Positions 1-11,800 of a stretch of 64,000 nt of DNA are shown piece after piece. The DNA comes from Nereocystis luetkeana (taxonomy: Eukaryota > Sar > Phaeophyceae > Laminariales > Laminariaceae). The position numbers were made by a program, and so were the translations under genes. Below the pieces are notes generated by a model. That model ran no database searches, was not told where the DNA came from, and saw only the letters and a list, made by a program, of their open reading frames with translations. How positions within the stretch are numbered: the stretch's first letter is position 1; each line of letters opens with the position of its first letter. Location of the stretch: positions 5,239,775-5,303,774 of the forward strand of contig JARUPZ010000014.1 of NCBI GenBank assembly GCA_031213475.1, in the 5' to 3' direction.

Positions 1-206
1 ACCCTAATCGTAACCCAATGAAACATCACTTCTTGACCAAACGAAACATCAACATACGTGTCCCCGAATTAGTAGTAAGCTCTGCTCGAAAAATCACAGC
101 AAGTATACGTATAGTAGGACAGTTTTCAAGCGAGTGCCGAGTGACCCCGCCCCCCCCCCCATTCGGCATCCGCATCCCCGCGTTATCTTGATCACTCCCC
201 CCCCCC

Positions 207-290
207 TTGTAGGGATGCGAGGGTCTATGGTCATACGACTACGGCCATGCGTGATAATGAATACACCCCCTCCTCCCCTCCCCTTCCCCG
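207..290 (+). repeat. Family A copy, terminal piece
   Basis: Keeps only the constant end (GGGTCTATGGTCATACGAC, then AATACACCCC) and runs into a C-rich tract. Confidence 0.75.
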
Positions 291-357
291 CCTCTCTTGC
301 GCATCTTCCCGCGTGTACCCGTCGCCAATCATCAACTTCTAGGTTTCCCGGACTCCC

Positions 358-2166
358 ATGCTGGGCGTGACGCCGACAGTACCACCGACAGCCACCGTGG
401 CAGGCGTTGTTGCTCAGCCGGGGCAGGGGGCCATGGACGTGGATGGGGCGGTGAATCCGGTGGGGGTCGCGGCAGGGGCGGGGGCGGGGGCGGCGGCGGT
501 GGCCTCGGCCACGCCCCAGGTGGGCAGAGGCATGGGCATATACATGGATGGGGATAGGAATAGGCGAAAGGCACGGGCGTAGGGGTAGACGCAGGGGTTG
601 GCACAGGATAGACAGGCGCATGAGGACAGATAGACACGGAGATCCCGAGAAGGCATATGGGATAAAGGGATTGCCGGAGGCGCAATGTACGCCTGTCCGT
701 ATGGGTTCGTCCATTGTGTGCCTACCCCTACGTCTTGCGCCTGCCCAACGCCTGCACGGGAGTAGGTGTAAGGCGCGTGGATAGGGCTGGGCAAATACAC
801 GAGGGTAGGGACAGGCATGCGCGCAGGAGTGGCGGTATAAACAGGGGTCACGGATGTTCTTGGGTAGAGGGTTCCGATTTTGGTGCTTTGTTTTTTCTAC
901 CGGTGAACCTTAGAGTCCTCTTTCGTCCTCGTCTGCTCGGAAGGCTTTACGTTTTGCTACTTGTTCTTCTTGGCGGGGACGTTAAGCCGCCCCCCCCCCC
1001 CCCCCCCCCCCCCACCCCCGCCCCCCTCTCTCTCTCTCTCCCCCCCCCCTCCGTCCCCGTTGTGTGTGCTCCCAGGCCACTCTTGTGTACCCACAGCACT
1101 ACGCCATGATACATGCGCCGCAGGTCTGTTAACGCGTTTGCGCTACGCCCCAAGTTATTGAACACTATTAATAGTTAGGGTTCAGGATTACGTTAGACAT
1201 TACCTTGTACCAGGGTATGCATTAGGAGGATTCTGCCTTGGAGCCTTAGACGTGAGAGCTATGGTTCTGTGTATAGTGTTGCTTGGCTCTCAATCGCTCT
1301 GTAACAGAGTCGCCGAATCTTGCTTGCTCGATAATGCATTTCTTGGCGATGACTGGTTCTGTCAACAGTATTGGTATGATAGTAATGAAAAGCATTGGCG
1401 AGGTTGTCGTGCGCACACCGACGTGCTTTTTTTGTTGCTCCCTGCTGTCAATCCGGGGGTGGGGGGGGTTGTTCGTGTGCAGCTCGCATTGCAGCACGTA
1501 GTACTCGTTGATCTCCTCTAGTTGTTACCAGGAAAGATGCTGCGATAACATGGCACCCTATGCATGGCAAAAGAGCACTACAGTTGTAGGTAATACGAGC
1601 TATCTATATAGTAGGTGTCAGCTCATAGTAATTAATACCATTCTGGACGGATATATAAGGGCCGCTTCATATTCACATTAATGTATAAACGATCCTTATA
1701 CTTCCGACCATTGTGGTACGAGGTAAGGGCATACAGTAGTAAACGTGTACTTACGGTGTAATTTTTTCGTATCGAACGGATGACTCGCACGGCGCTTGCA
1801 TTTTACTCTAGTTTCCCTCGTCCTGTTTTGGTCATGTGTCTTGTCTGTTTTGCTTGTATTTTTTACTTGATTGTCTTGTCTTGTCTCGTCTCGTCTCGTC
1901 TCGTCGTGTCTTGTTTGTTTTGCCTGTCTTCATTGATTTCATTGTCCCATGTTGTCTCGTCTAGTCTTGTTCGTCTTGTCTTGTCTTGTCTTGTCTTTCC
2001 TTGTCGTGTCTTGTCTTGTCTTGTCTCGTTTGGCATATTTTCATTGTCTCGTCATATCTTATTCAATTTGTCTTGCTTGTCACGCGCGTGGCGGTTGCCA
2101 CGAAGTAGGTGGTGCAACAGCAGCAGCACCAGCAACAACAGCAACAGCAACAGCAACAACAACAGC

Positions 2167-2199
<33 letters not shown>

Positions 2200-4311
2200 C
2201 TCAGCAGGCGTACGTACAGCCAGCCGCGGCTGTCCCGGCCGCCTACCAGGTACGTCGCTGCTCCGTCCTTAGTCGCTTCTTCGCAGCGTCTTCTTTCCAT
2301 ACCTTACGTTCACACTTCAGACAGATAGATCATCTACATATAGATCATGTGCATATAGATCATCTACAGATAGATCATCTGGGCCCTCACCTGCAGCAAC
2401 GAGATGGTGTGCAGGATTTATCTGTGCAGTACAGATCGAACCCAGGAAAGCGTGTGTTCTAGACCATGCAGATTATGTGCCCTCCTTCCACCCGGCGGCA
2501 ACATCAGCTGTAGGCCATACAGATCAGAAACACGTCTGCCCCGAACGATTCACGAGGTAGATCATTTAGAAGGTGATCTGTGATGGGTGTCCGGTCTGTA
2601 CGTGTTTTGGTTATCCCCCTCTCGTTCCCCCTCCCTCCCTCTCGGACATTCCCGCGGGTCGTGATCGGTTGGAAAAACCCCACCATGCACATCATTTTTT
2701 TTTCTCGTTTTTGTTTCTGGTGTCCTGGGAGTTGCTACCGTTTTGCTTGCTGGTGTTGGGGTAGTCAACGGTGGCACAGTGTTTCTAGTGTGAACAGCAG
2801 TTGTCTGCCCTTGGGTTACGCCGTGGGTCGCATTCTTCCCGCTCGCGTCGCACAGTGGAATGCTATCACGGGGGGAGGGGGGGGGGGGGGGGCGTGGTGA
2901 TCAGAACCGACGATGGACTCACGAACCAGATGTCCCCTTACGTTCATACACCATGTTTGTAGGCATCGCTTACTCTCACGTGAACTCGCGTGCCATGATG
3001 ACAGTCCGCGGTCACAGCTCGCGTACGCGGACATTGCTGTAACGTTGTTTGCTCTCACGTTAACCCCTTGCCATTGCATACAGTAAGTCTCTCGTGGCAA
3101 GACAGACTCCGATGGTTCTTGATTGTGATAAATACACCGGAAACAGGAGCATTTTTTTATCGGTTGTTATGCGTCCGTACTCAGTTGTCGTGGTTGCTGT
3201 CGCTGTTGTTGTTGTTGTCGGCGTTACCATTTTCGTTGTTGTTGTTTGTTTGTCTTACGAGATATCGCCGTGGATCACCAAGACACGGTCCAATATCTGC
3301 AGCTGAAGCAAGCCTCGGGAAAAAATAGTGCACATGTATTCTGTCGATGAATACAGATACCATTACGGGGGACCATAGTAAATATGACCTATGGTACACA
3401 CAAAAACCTATACATTTACCTATTTTCACGAACAATATTTGGTCGTATTTGCTATGGTCCCCCGTTATAGCTCCTTCCGTACAGGAACCTGTACGGATAG
3501 TGCTTCGGTCGCCCGCTTCGTCACGGTCCTGCAGTTGCACGCACGTATTGATATGTGCCCTTCAGCGCGCTCGCTGCCAGAGTATCAGGTATCCCCCTCC
3601 CGACCCCGCCCCCTCTCACAGCCGCCGATTCCAACCTCCCCCTCTCTCGGCTGTTGCCGGCAGTCAGTGCCTTTGCTTCCGCTGCGTATGGAAGCTTGCT
3701 TTCGTTGCCCCCCCCCCCCCCCTGCCCGCCCCGCGCGCGCGCCCACTGAGGAGTTCGTCTCCACTCCAATTTCGTATTTTGCCTTTTGTCTCTTTTTGTG
3801 GGTGGAGCTTCACGTTAAACACTGCTCTCCTTGGATCACTACCTCTGGTTCCACACTGTTTGTGTTTCCTTTTCTTTTTTTTCATGTGCGGGTGGGATAC
3901 GGGTTTGCACTCTTCCAGCGTTTTTTTTCTTCTGCTTCCAGATTATATATTTTTTTCTTCCTATGTTGCAAGGGGGGTTGTACTTGAAGCGCTGTTTTCT
4001 GGTTCCTGGCTGTCCATTGCAACGGGGTTTGCACGTCACCATTGGCGTTTTTCGTTTTTCTCTGTTTTTCGTTTGGGGCGCCATACCAGGCGTATGCTTC
4101 TCCGACGGGCTACCCCACCGCGTACGCGCAGCCGCAACAACAGCAGCAACAACATCAACAACAACAGCAACAACAACAACAACAACAACAGCAACAGCCA
4201 ACTCAGCAGCAGCAGCAGCAGCAGCAGGCCCCGCTGCAGCCTCACCCCCAACAGCACCCCCAACTTCAGCCGCACCTCCAGCAGCAGCAACAGCAGCAGC
4301 AACAACACCAC

Positions 4312-4343
<32 letters not shown>

Positions 4344-4374
4344 ACACCTACAACAACAACCGCAACAACAACAA

Positions 4375-4446
<72 letters not shown>

Positions 4447-5809
4447 GTGGTGATGTTGCCCGCGCCCCAGGGGTATCTTGCCGCGCCTCCGCCTGGTGCG
4501 GTGGTACAACCCCCGCAGGGGTTCGGAGCTCCTCCTCCACAGCAGGTACGGCCCGGTTTGGATAAGTTCGATGCGATTTGGTTCGGTTCGATCTGGTTCG
4601 GCTCAGTCGGTTCGGCTCGGTTCGGTTCGGTTCGATTCGATTCGGTCGATTCCGTTCGGTTCCGTTCGGTTCGGTTCGGTTCGGTTCGGTTCGGTTCGGT
4701 TCGGTTCGGTTCGGGTTGAATCGGCTTGGTTCGGTTAGGTTGGGATAGGTCAGGTGAGGTGGGGTTAGTTCAGGTTAGGTTTGGTAGGTTCGGTTGGGTT
4801 CGTTCGGTTCGGTTCATCTCAGTTTCTTATTGACTTCGTTTGGTTTTTAAGGCATTTTTTTTCCTGCCGGTTCGCGTGTTCGTGTCTGCCAACGGCCCTC
4901 CCTATGTGTTTTATTCACGGCCTATCTGCCTTGTCCTATCATATAATCGTAATAGGGAAACCGAAAAGGCAGCGCCCGACCTAAATTCGAACATTTCACT
5001 GACCGCTGTAGCTCGTGTTTTTTTGGGCGCCAGCTATGTTGCCGGGAGGGGGGGGGTGTACTCGATAGGAGATATGTACTCGATCTCATGGATGGCCGTA
5101 GTCGTATGACCATAGACCCTCGCATCCCTACAATGCCGGGACGGAGCATGTCGGGTTTTCACCGACCAGGCAGACATTGCTTGCACCAAGCGCGAAGCGC
5201 GGTGAGGTGTCTGGCGAGTCGCATGAAGGGTGAGCTGCATCCTACTAAGAATCGCTTTTGAGGCCGACTTGCATATGGATGACAGCTTCAATGAGTTGAT
5301 TTAATTTCCGGTATAGGCCTTTCCATAGCCGGGGAGTATTTTCGGCCACGTGTACGAGTATAAGCTTGCGTGCTTACGGTAACAGCTGTCGTACGGGGCC
5401 TCTTTTTGTTGCTTCGTTGTATTTTTCTGTTTCGTTCAATGCTGTGTTGTTTTTTCGTTCGCCTCAGTTTATCTGTCAACAGTCCGTGTAGGTGATCTTT
5501 TGTTAGTTCACTTTAGTTCAAGAAGGGAGTTTATTACTGAGTACCTGGTATGTAGTTGAGGTTCGACTGCGTAGTCTGCTCTCTTTTTGTGCTTTGCTTT
5601 GCTGCTTTTCACGACCCTGCCATACACGGCAACCTTGCGTGCACGCCCCCCCCCCCCTCCCACCCCCCCCCCCCCCCCCCTTCTCCTTCGCCCTCCGCCT
5701 ACAAGGGGTGGGGCCAGCCAATGCCCCAGCAGCAGCAACAGCAGCAGCAGCAAGGGTTTGTTCAGCCCCCTCCTGGAGTAACGCCCACGCCCCCGCCTGC
5801 AGAACCGAA
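358..5809 (+). CDS. CHERP-like gene exons 1-4: Gln-rich N-terminal extension
   Basis: Exons 358-519, 2109-2249, 4090-4545 and 5706-5809 encode residues 1-288. Exon 1 is Ala/Gly/Val-rich. Exons 2 and 3 hold long glutamine runs of mixed CAA and CAG codons, broken by His, Pro and Leu. Exons 3 and 4 add Pro-rich linkers ending in PPPAEPK just before the SURP domain. Human CHERP starts almost directly at SURP, so this extension is lineage-specific. The mixed codons point to selection on glutamine rather than pure repeat slippage. Confidence 0.75.
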
Positions 5810-8800
5810 GTGAGTACCACCCTGTGGTCTGGGAACGCAAGAAACGTTTGGATATTTTTTCTTATACCCAGACGGCATGACATCGTGTTACATGAACACT
5901 ACAGTACGTATGGCTGCACCTTGTGCGCAGGTGCATTAATTGCCCTGAAAACAATGGTTGATAGTATTTCAGTACGTACACATCATACCCTGCGCAACGG
6001 TTGCTGGTATTTCAGTCGGTACAAATCATACCGTGCGGGAGTATTAGTATGTACGTTGTGTATAGTGAACTGCTTGTGCTGTACGTGGTGCACAGGTGTT
6101 TTTTCCCCCTGAAAGCCTTGGTTGATGGTACGTCAAGGCCATACTCGTACAACCCTGCGTGTTCGTTACGATATTTAGATGATGCGTGCGTGCTTCAGGA
6201 AATCTGCCATCATCACGAGTTGATGCCATGCGGGGGCTAGCCCTCTGGAGGGAGATTGAGCCTTTTGGAACCACAGTCCCTTTTGGGGGACAAACCGATG
6301 AAAAAATCCTACCAGTATTATTTTTCAACTGTTTTGTTCCCAAAACGGGACTGCGGTACAACAAGCACTTCTTCGAGGAAATGGTTGAGGGTCGCGAACT
6401 ACAGCCCTTCGTAGCCCTAAGTCAGTCAACCATTGATTGGCATCCCAGCCTCTGTCTCTTACATACAGCAGTAGTGTGCGCCAACATTTTCTGTCGAATA
6501 GATGGTAAGCTCTAGGAGTACCGGGCATTGCTACGTTTCGTTTTCAACCGATCTGCTCGTAGTACGTTTATTTTCTGTATGTGCGTGTCTAATATGTGTA
6601 GTCCGCCGTGATCACTGGATGGTCGGATGATATCATTTACCATAAAATACGTGCAGCAGTATCGCATGCGTTGCCGACGAGCCGATATCAGCACATCTTG
6701 GCTAATTTTGGAGAGGAATCGAGGAAAAAAATATTCAGGTGGCGCGAAGCTTATGAGCCTTGCATCCTTGATCCCAGCCGCACCCTAATCCCACCCAGGT
6801 ATAGTATGTTGTTCTGTGTTTCTTTGGCTCTTTGTCTCTACTCACTTCTTGCCGTCTTGCCTTCCGCATCGTCTTCTTATGGCGTCATTATGTTGGTCCA
6901 TCAGCTAGACTTATCATGCAACTGATCGTGCCAGCAAACAGCAACCTTGTCCACGGGACTCGGCCTGCGCCTCGAGCTCATGGTCGCTTCGGTTTTCTTT
7001 TCTTCCATTTTTTCTTTCTTCCGTTCTTCTCCCTTCGATTTTTCTTTTTTTTCTGTCTCCTCTTCTTAATTTTCGAGTGTACATATAATACGATGGATGT
7101 GTTCCTGGTGTTACTTAGTAGCAAGTACTGTATATCAAACTACTAACCTTAAACACATGAGCTAGATCATGCAGATTGCGCGGCTCCCACCCGACAATAT
7201 GAGCTAGATCATACAGATCAGGGATCTAACCTCCTTGAAATACCTACTGTAAATCATGAAGTGGGAATCAATGATCTGCCCCCTATCGGCGCCCATAATA
7301 TGAGCTAGATCATACGGATCGGGGATCTAACCTCCTTGAAGTACCTACTGTAAATCATGAAGTGGGGGTCAATGATCTGCCCCCTATCGGCGCAAGCTCG
7401 TGGCGAGAGCTACTTGTGCGTGCGCTACCTCCATTTTTTTTTATTCAATCTCTCCTTTTGTCACGTTTGCTATTCTTCTTCTTCTTCTTCTCTTCTTTTC
7501 GTCAGGGACGCGGAGAGGGTGGAGAAGATGGCGGAGTACGTAGCCCGTAACGGCGGCAATTTCGAGGAGATGGTGAGGCAGAGGGAGAAGGACAACGAGA
7601 TGCTCTCCTTCCTCTTCGGCGGACCCTTGCACGGGTGAGTCGCAACCTTCATGTTGAGAAGCAACCGAAACAGTGGGGCTTGATTTTCGATTTTGATTTT
7701 TTGGTTTTTGGTTTGGTTCGTTCGTTCTGGTTGGTTGATCCTGTTCGGCGCATCCTTGCACGAGCGAGCCACAACCATTGAACAATTTGTCGAGATTCAA
7801 CCGAAACAACGGGGGGGGGGGGGGGGGGGGGGGGTCGATTTCTGCGTACGTAAATGATTTTATTTTTCATTTTCTGGTTGGTTTGACGAATTGATGATTG
7901 TTTGGTCGTTTACTCTTTAGCTTGGCTTGTATGGCGTGTATTATGTCGAACTATTAAATAAAAACCTACCTGGTGTATGTGCATTTTTCTTGGCATAGTC
8001 GAGTAGTAATACTGGAAACCATAGGCAACATGGGCGCTACGGTAGACGGGTACCAGGTGCAGACAGATGGTTGAAGAAAACGTCTTCCCTGGGGTATCTG
8101 CGGCAAATAATGAAAATATTATCGATCTGTGCGAGGCGTGAAGAAAGAATATTAAATCTATTAATAGCTCATGTTGCTGGGTGGGAGCCGTAATATCTGT
8201 ATGATATATCTAGGACATGTTTCCTCTCTGGGTTGGATTATCTGTACTGTACAGATAAGTCCTGCACAACTTCTTACAACGGCAGGTGACGAACTGTGGA
8301 GGTAGACGATCTGTTACGAGATCAAGATTTGTCGAATTGATCGATAGTTATGTACTGGTACACCATATTTTTTATCGACTGTTTTTGGCTTGGTCGGGCC
8401 TTCCTTGACGGTAATTGTTTCTTCGCCTGATCTGACGGCATGGACTTGCTTAGGTTCTACAAGTGGTCGCTGCACTGCGCTCGCATGGGTTTCACACCGG
8501 AACAGAGGCATGCTCAAATCGGGGTGAGTGGGTTGAGCGAGTGTGCGTTTCGAATATTTACTGTTGTCGATCGTTACGTGCGGTGTTGGTTTTGTGGTAC
8601 GTCATATTAATGGTGACCCTTTTTCCCCCAGTTTCTTGCATGCAGAGTGCCAGGTATGCGCCGTCTTCTAAGTCGTCTATTACCAGGGTACGTAGTAACC
8701 AGAACCGACGTTGGACCGCGAAAAAACCATGTGTTCCCCTGTGTGATTTAGACACCTTAATTGGTTCTTCCCTGAGCTTCAGGAAACATTTCCATGTTTA

Positions 8801-11800
8801 AAGATCAATATAAACAGTGCTTCTATTTATGGACATAAATACTACTCTTGTCCCGAAATCTAGGGGGTAGAAATAGATGTATTGAAAGTTCAAAGTTATC
8901 TCGAACACCCCCCCCCCCCGCGCGCGGCGTGCGCTCGCGTGCGCTCTAGCTTTTCTGCTCGACGTGTTTTTCCTCCTCCATCGTGTCCCACCCTCTACCC
9001 TATCATCCCTTCTGGGCGGCAGATGTTCCACCACCACACCATGATGGAGCAGCAGGCCAAGGCCCAGCGGGTTCAGGGGATGATCGACGCGGGAGAGATG
9101 GCGCCGGGGGCTAACCTCGCGCTCGACACTCAAAACGAGCAGCAGGTGGGTGGTGGGTATGTTGTTGTTGTATTGTTGTTGTTGTATTGTTGTTGTTGTT
9201 GCTGTTGCTGTAGACGTAGTGGTTGTTGCGTATGTTTTTTTTTGTTGTCATACGAACTCGCGGCCACGTTTTGATAGTCTGTGGGTGCAAGACAGGCTTT
9301 AATAACCCTGATTTAATAAATAACCCTGGAAGAAGAAGACGACGCAAAAAAGAGGGCAGTAAATGCGAAGTAATACGTACGCATGGCTTGAGAAAACCGT
9401 ACACCTTAAAACATGAAACAGAAAGTTTATTGGGGGGGGGGGGTACCTACGCATACCGTAAGCTGAACCTTTTCTTTTTTTTTTCGTGTGTGTTGAAACG
9501 TGCGTGAATCTACAGCAGGTCATATTTATTGCGCTTTTTTTGTGTCAGATGAAGCCAAATAGAGTAAATAGCTCCTCCAGCCGACTTGACGACTAAAATT
9601 CAGCTAGGCGGCTTCGCCGACTGATGACTAGTTTTTAGTCGTGAAATTCTACCGGCTCACAGCCCTACCCTATGAGGTTCGCGCGGGGGTGGGTGCGTTC
9701 GTTTTTCAGGACTCGTCTCGGTAACGGGGAAGCAGTGATAAACCAGATGTTGTTCCGAAAAAACGCCTCGTGTGTTCGGTGTCTGACTGTTATGGGGGAC
9801 CGCAGTAAATAGGACCAAATGTAGTTAGTATAATAGGGGAATGTATAGGTTTTTGTGTGTACCCTAGGTCCTACTGTACTTACTATGACACCCCTGTGTG
9901 AGCTTAACGGTGTCAGATTCGTAATCAAAACGCTGTACAAGCAACAGTTGGGTCTGGTGGGGTGGATTAGAGTGGGGAGGGGGGGGGGGGGGGGGGGTTA
10001 GGATCACGTGGGATGTGGTGGGAGGGCAGGGGGGTGGAGATGCAGGGGGTGGGGTGTTGGAGGGAGTTGGAGGAGGAGCGGCGGGGGGGGGGGGTCGCTG
10101 CCGCTGCTGCAGCCAGTCGTTCCGACTGGCAACAATAGCAGCGGCTGTCGTCGCCGCATTTGTAGTGTCGGTGTTGATGTCGCTTTTAGTGGTGGTGGTG
10201 GTGGTGTTGATTTTGGTGTCGGGAGTGCAGCTAGACTGTATTTTCGGCTTTGGAGTGCATAGATTGCGCCATGCGCACTGCGCAGCACGCGACGTACCCG
10301 GCTGTGGCCAGCGCCTGTTTCGGACGACGGGGGACTGGGACCAGACAGACGCGAACCGCCTTGAAAACATTTAATAAAGTCGGCGTGCAACCAAGAAACA
10401 TACTGTCGGGTGGTGAATGTGTGGACGATCGTGGTGGTCGCGGTGACGGTACCGCTGGGTCGGCTCCATGGTGGGAGGTATCGAGTCGTCGTTGGCCGTC
10501 GTCATAGCACACGAGTGAAGCGTGAGATAAACACAAAAATGTTTTACGTAAGTTATTCGAGAAGGGTGTGTGATGTCGTCGCTTTTTGTACTGGTACGTT
10601 CACGCCAACTCGAACGAAAGGAACCACGAAGCAACGAGCTATCCAACCGACGAACGGTATATCGATAACGAAGTGGCCAAACTAGCGAGGCAACCAACCA
10701 GCAAGCTAGGCGAGCTAACTAACGGTGTGCTGATATGGAATCAAAGTAAAGAAACCAACCAACCATTGGATTGCCCAAATATACTACCCGGGGGGTGTCC
10801 AACCATCTGTTGATGACGAAGTAGCGACCAACCAACAAACTATCCGATCAACCAACAGACCGATCGACCGACCAAATAGCCTACCTACTATCACTAGCTA
10901 CCTGTTGCTAGAAAAGTAACCGAACGAACCAACCTCGTGCCTACTGACTGTGTGTTAATGTCACAGTTACAAACCAAATCAAACCAACCCGACCGCACCC
11001 ACGTACCTATCGACCCACCAAACACCCAACTATCTACTGAAAACGAAGTGAGCCAACCCACCGAGTCATCCGACCGATCGACGGACGGACCAATCAAACC
11101 CTAACCAACCCACCAAGCAACCGAACGATCGACCAACCAACCGTCCAAACCAACCAGCAACAACCACCTATAGAGCAAACGCCCATCGCAACGTCCCTCG
11201 CAGTTCGAGCTGCTCCTGAAGCAGCTGGTCGGATCCCAGGACTCCATCCAAGCCAGCAAGGACTGGGTGGTATCCAGGCTGGGGCACTTCGCGGTGGCCA
11301 TTGCGTGGCGGCTTGGGACTTTTGCGAAGGAAACGCAGATGGCGGCGGGGGGGGAGGGGCCGAAGGCATTGCCGAGAAACAAGGTACAGTGCGTACATAC
11401 ATCGTGTCTGGTTTGATTTAGTTTGGTTTGGTTTTGACCTTTTTTGTTCGTGTGGGTTGATTTTTCGGTATGGTTCCGATTGGAGTGGGTTGGATGGGGT
11501 TGCTGTTTTTTCTCTCTCTGGCCTGATCCCTTGTTCTTCCTATTTTTTTTTGTGTTTTTTTTCGTGTGTGTGTTTTCCTCCTCTTGTGTGTCTCGTCATG
11601 ATCGCTTGTTGTTGATGTTATTGTTTTTCGTTCTGCTCTCTCGTCTTGCGAATATTCTCTTTTCTATTTCCTCGTTTTCCTTTTTTTACCATTTTTTCCC
11701 GTTTTCCCCCCTTTCTATTTTTCCTTTTCCGTAGTTTTGCCTCTTTTTCCGCGTCCTCTTCCGTACTCCTTTCGACCCTCAACCTTTTATATATACCAGG

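Noticed and set aside
94-714. Long minus-strand Pro/Arg/Gly-rich open frames over exon 1
   Set aside because: GC-rich shadow frames of exon 1 and homopolymer C tracts, with no domain features.
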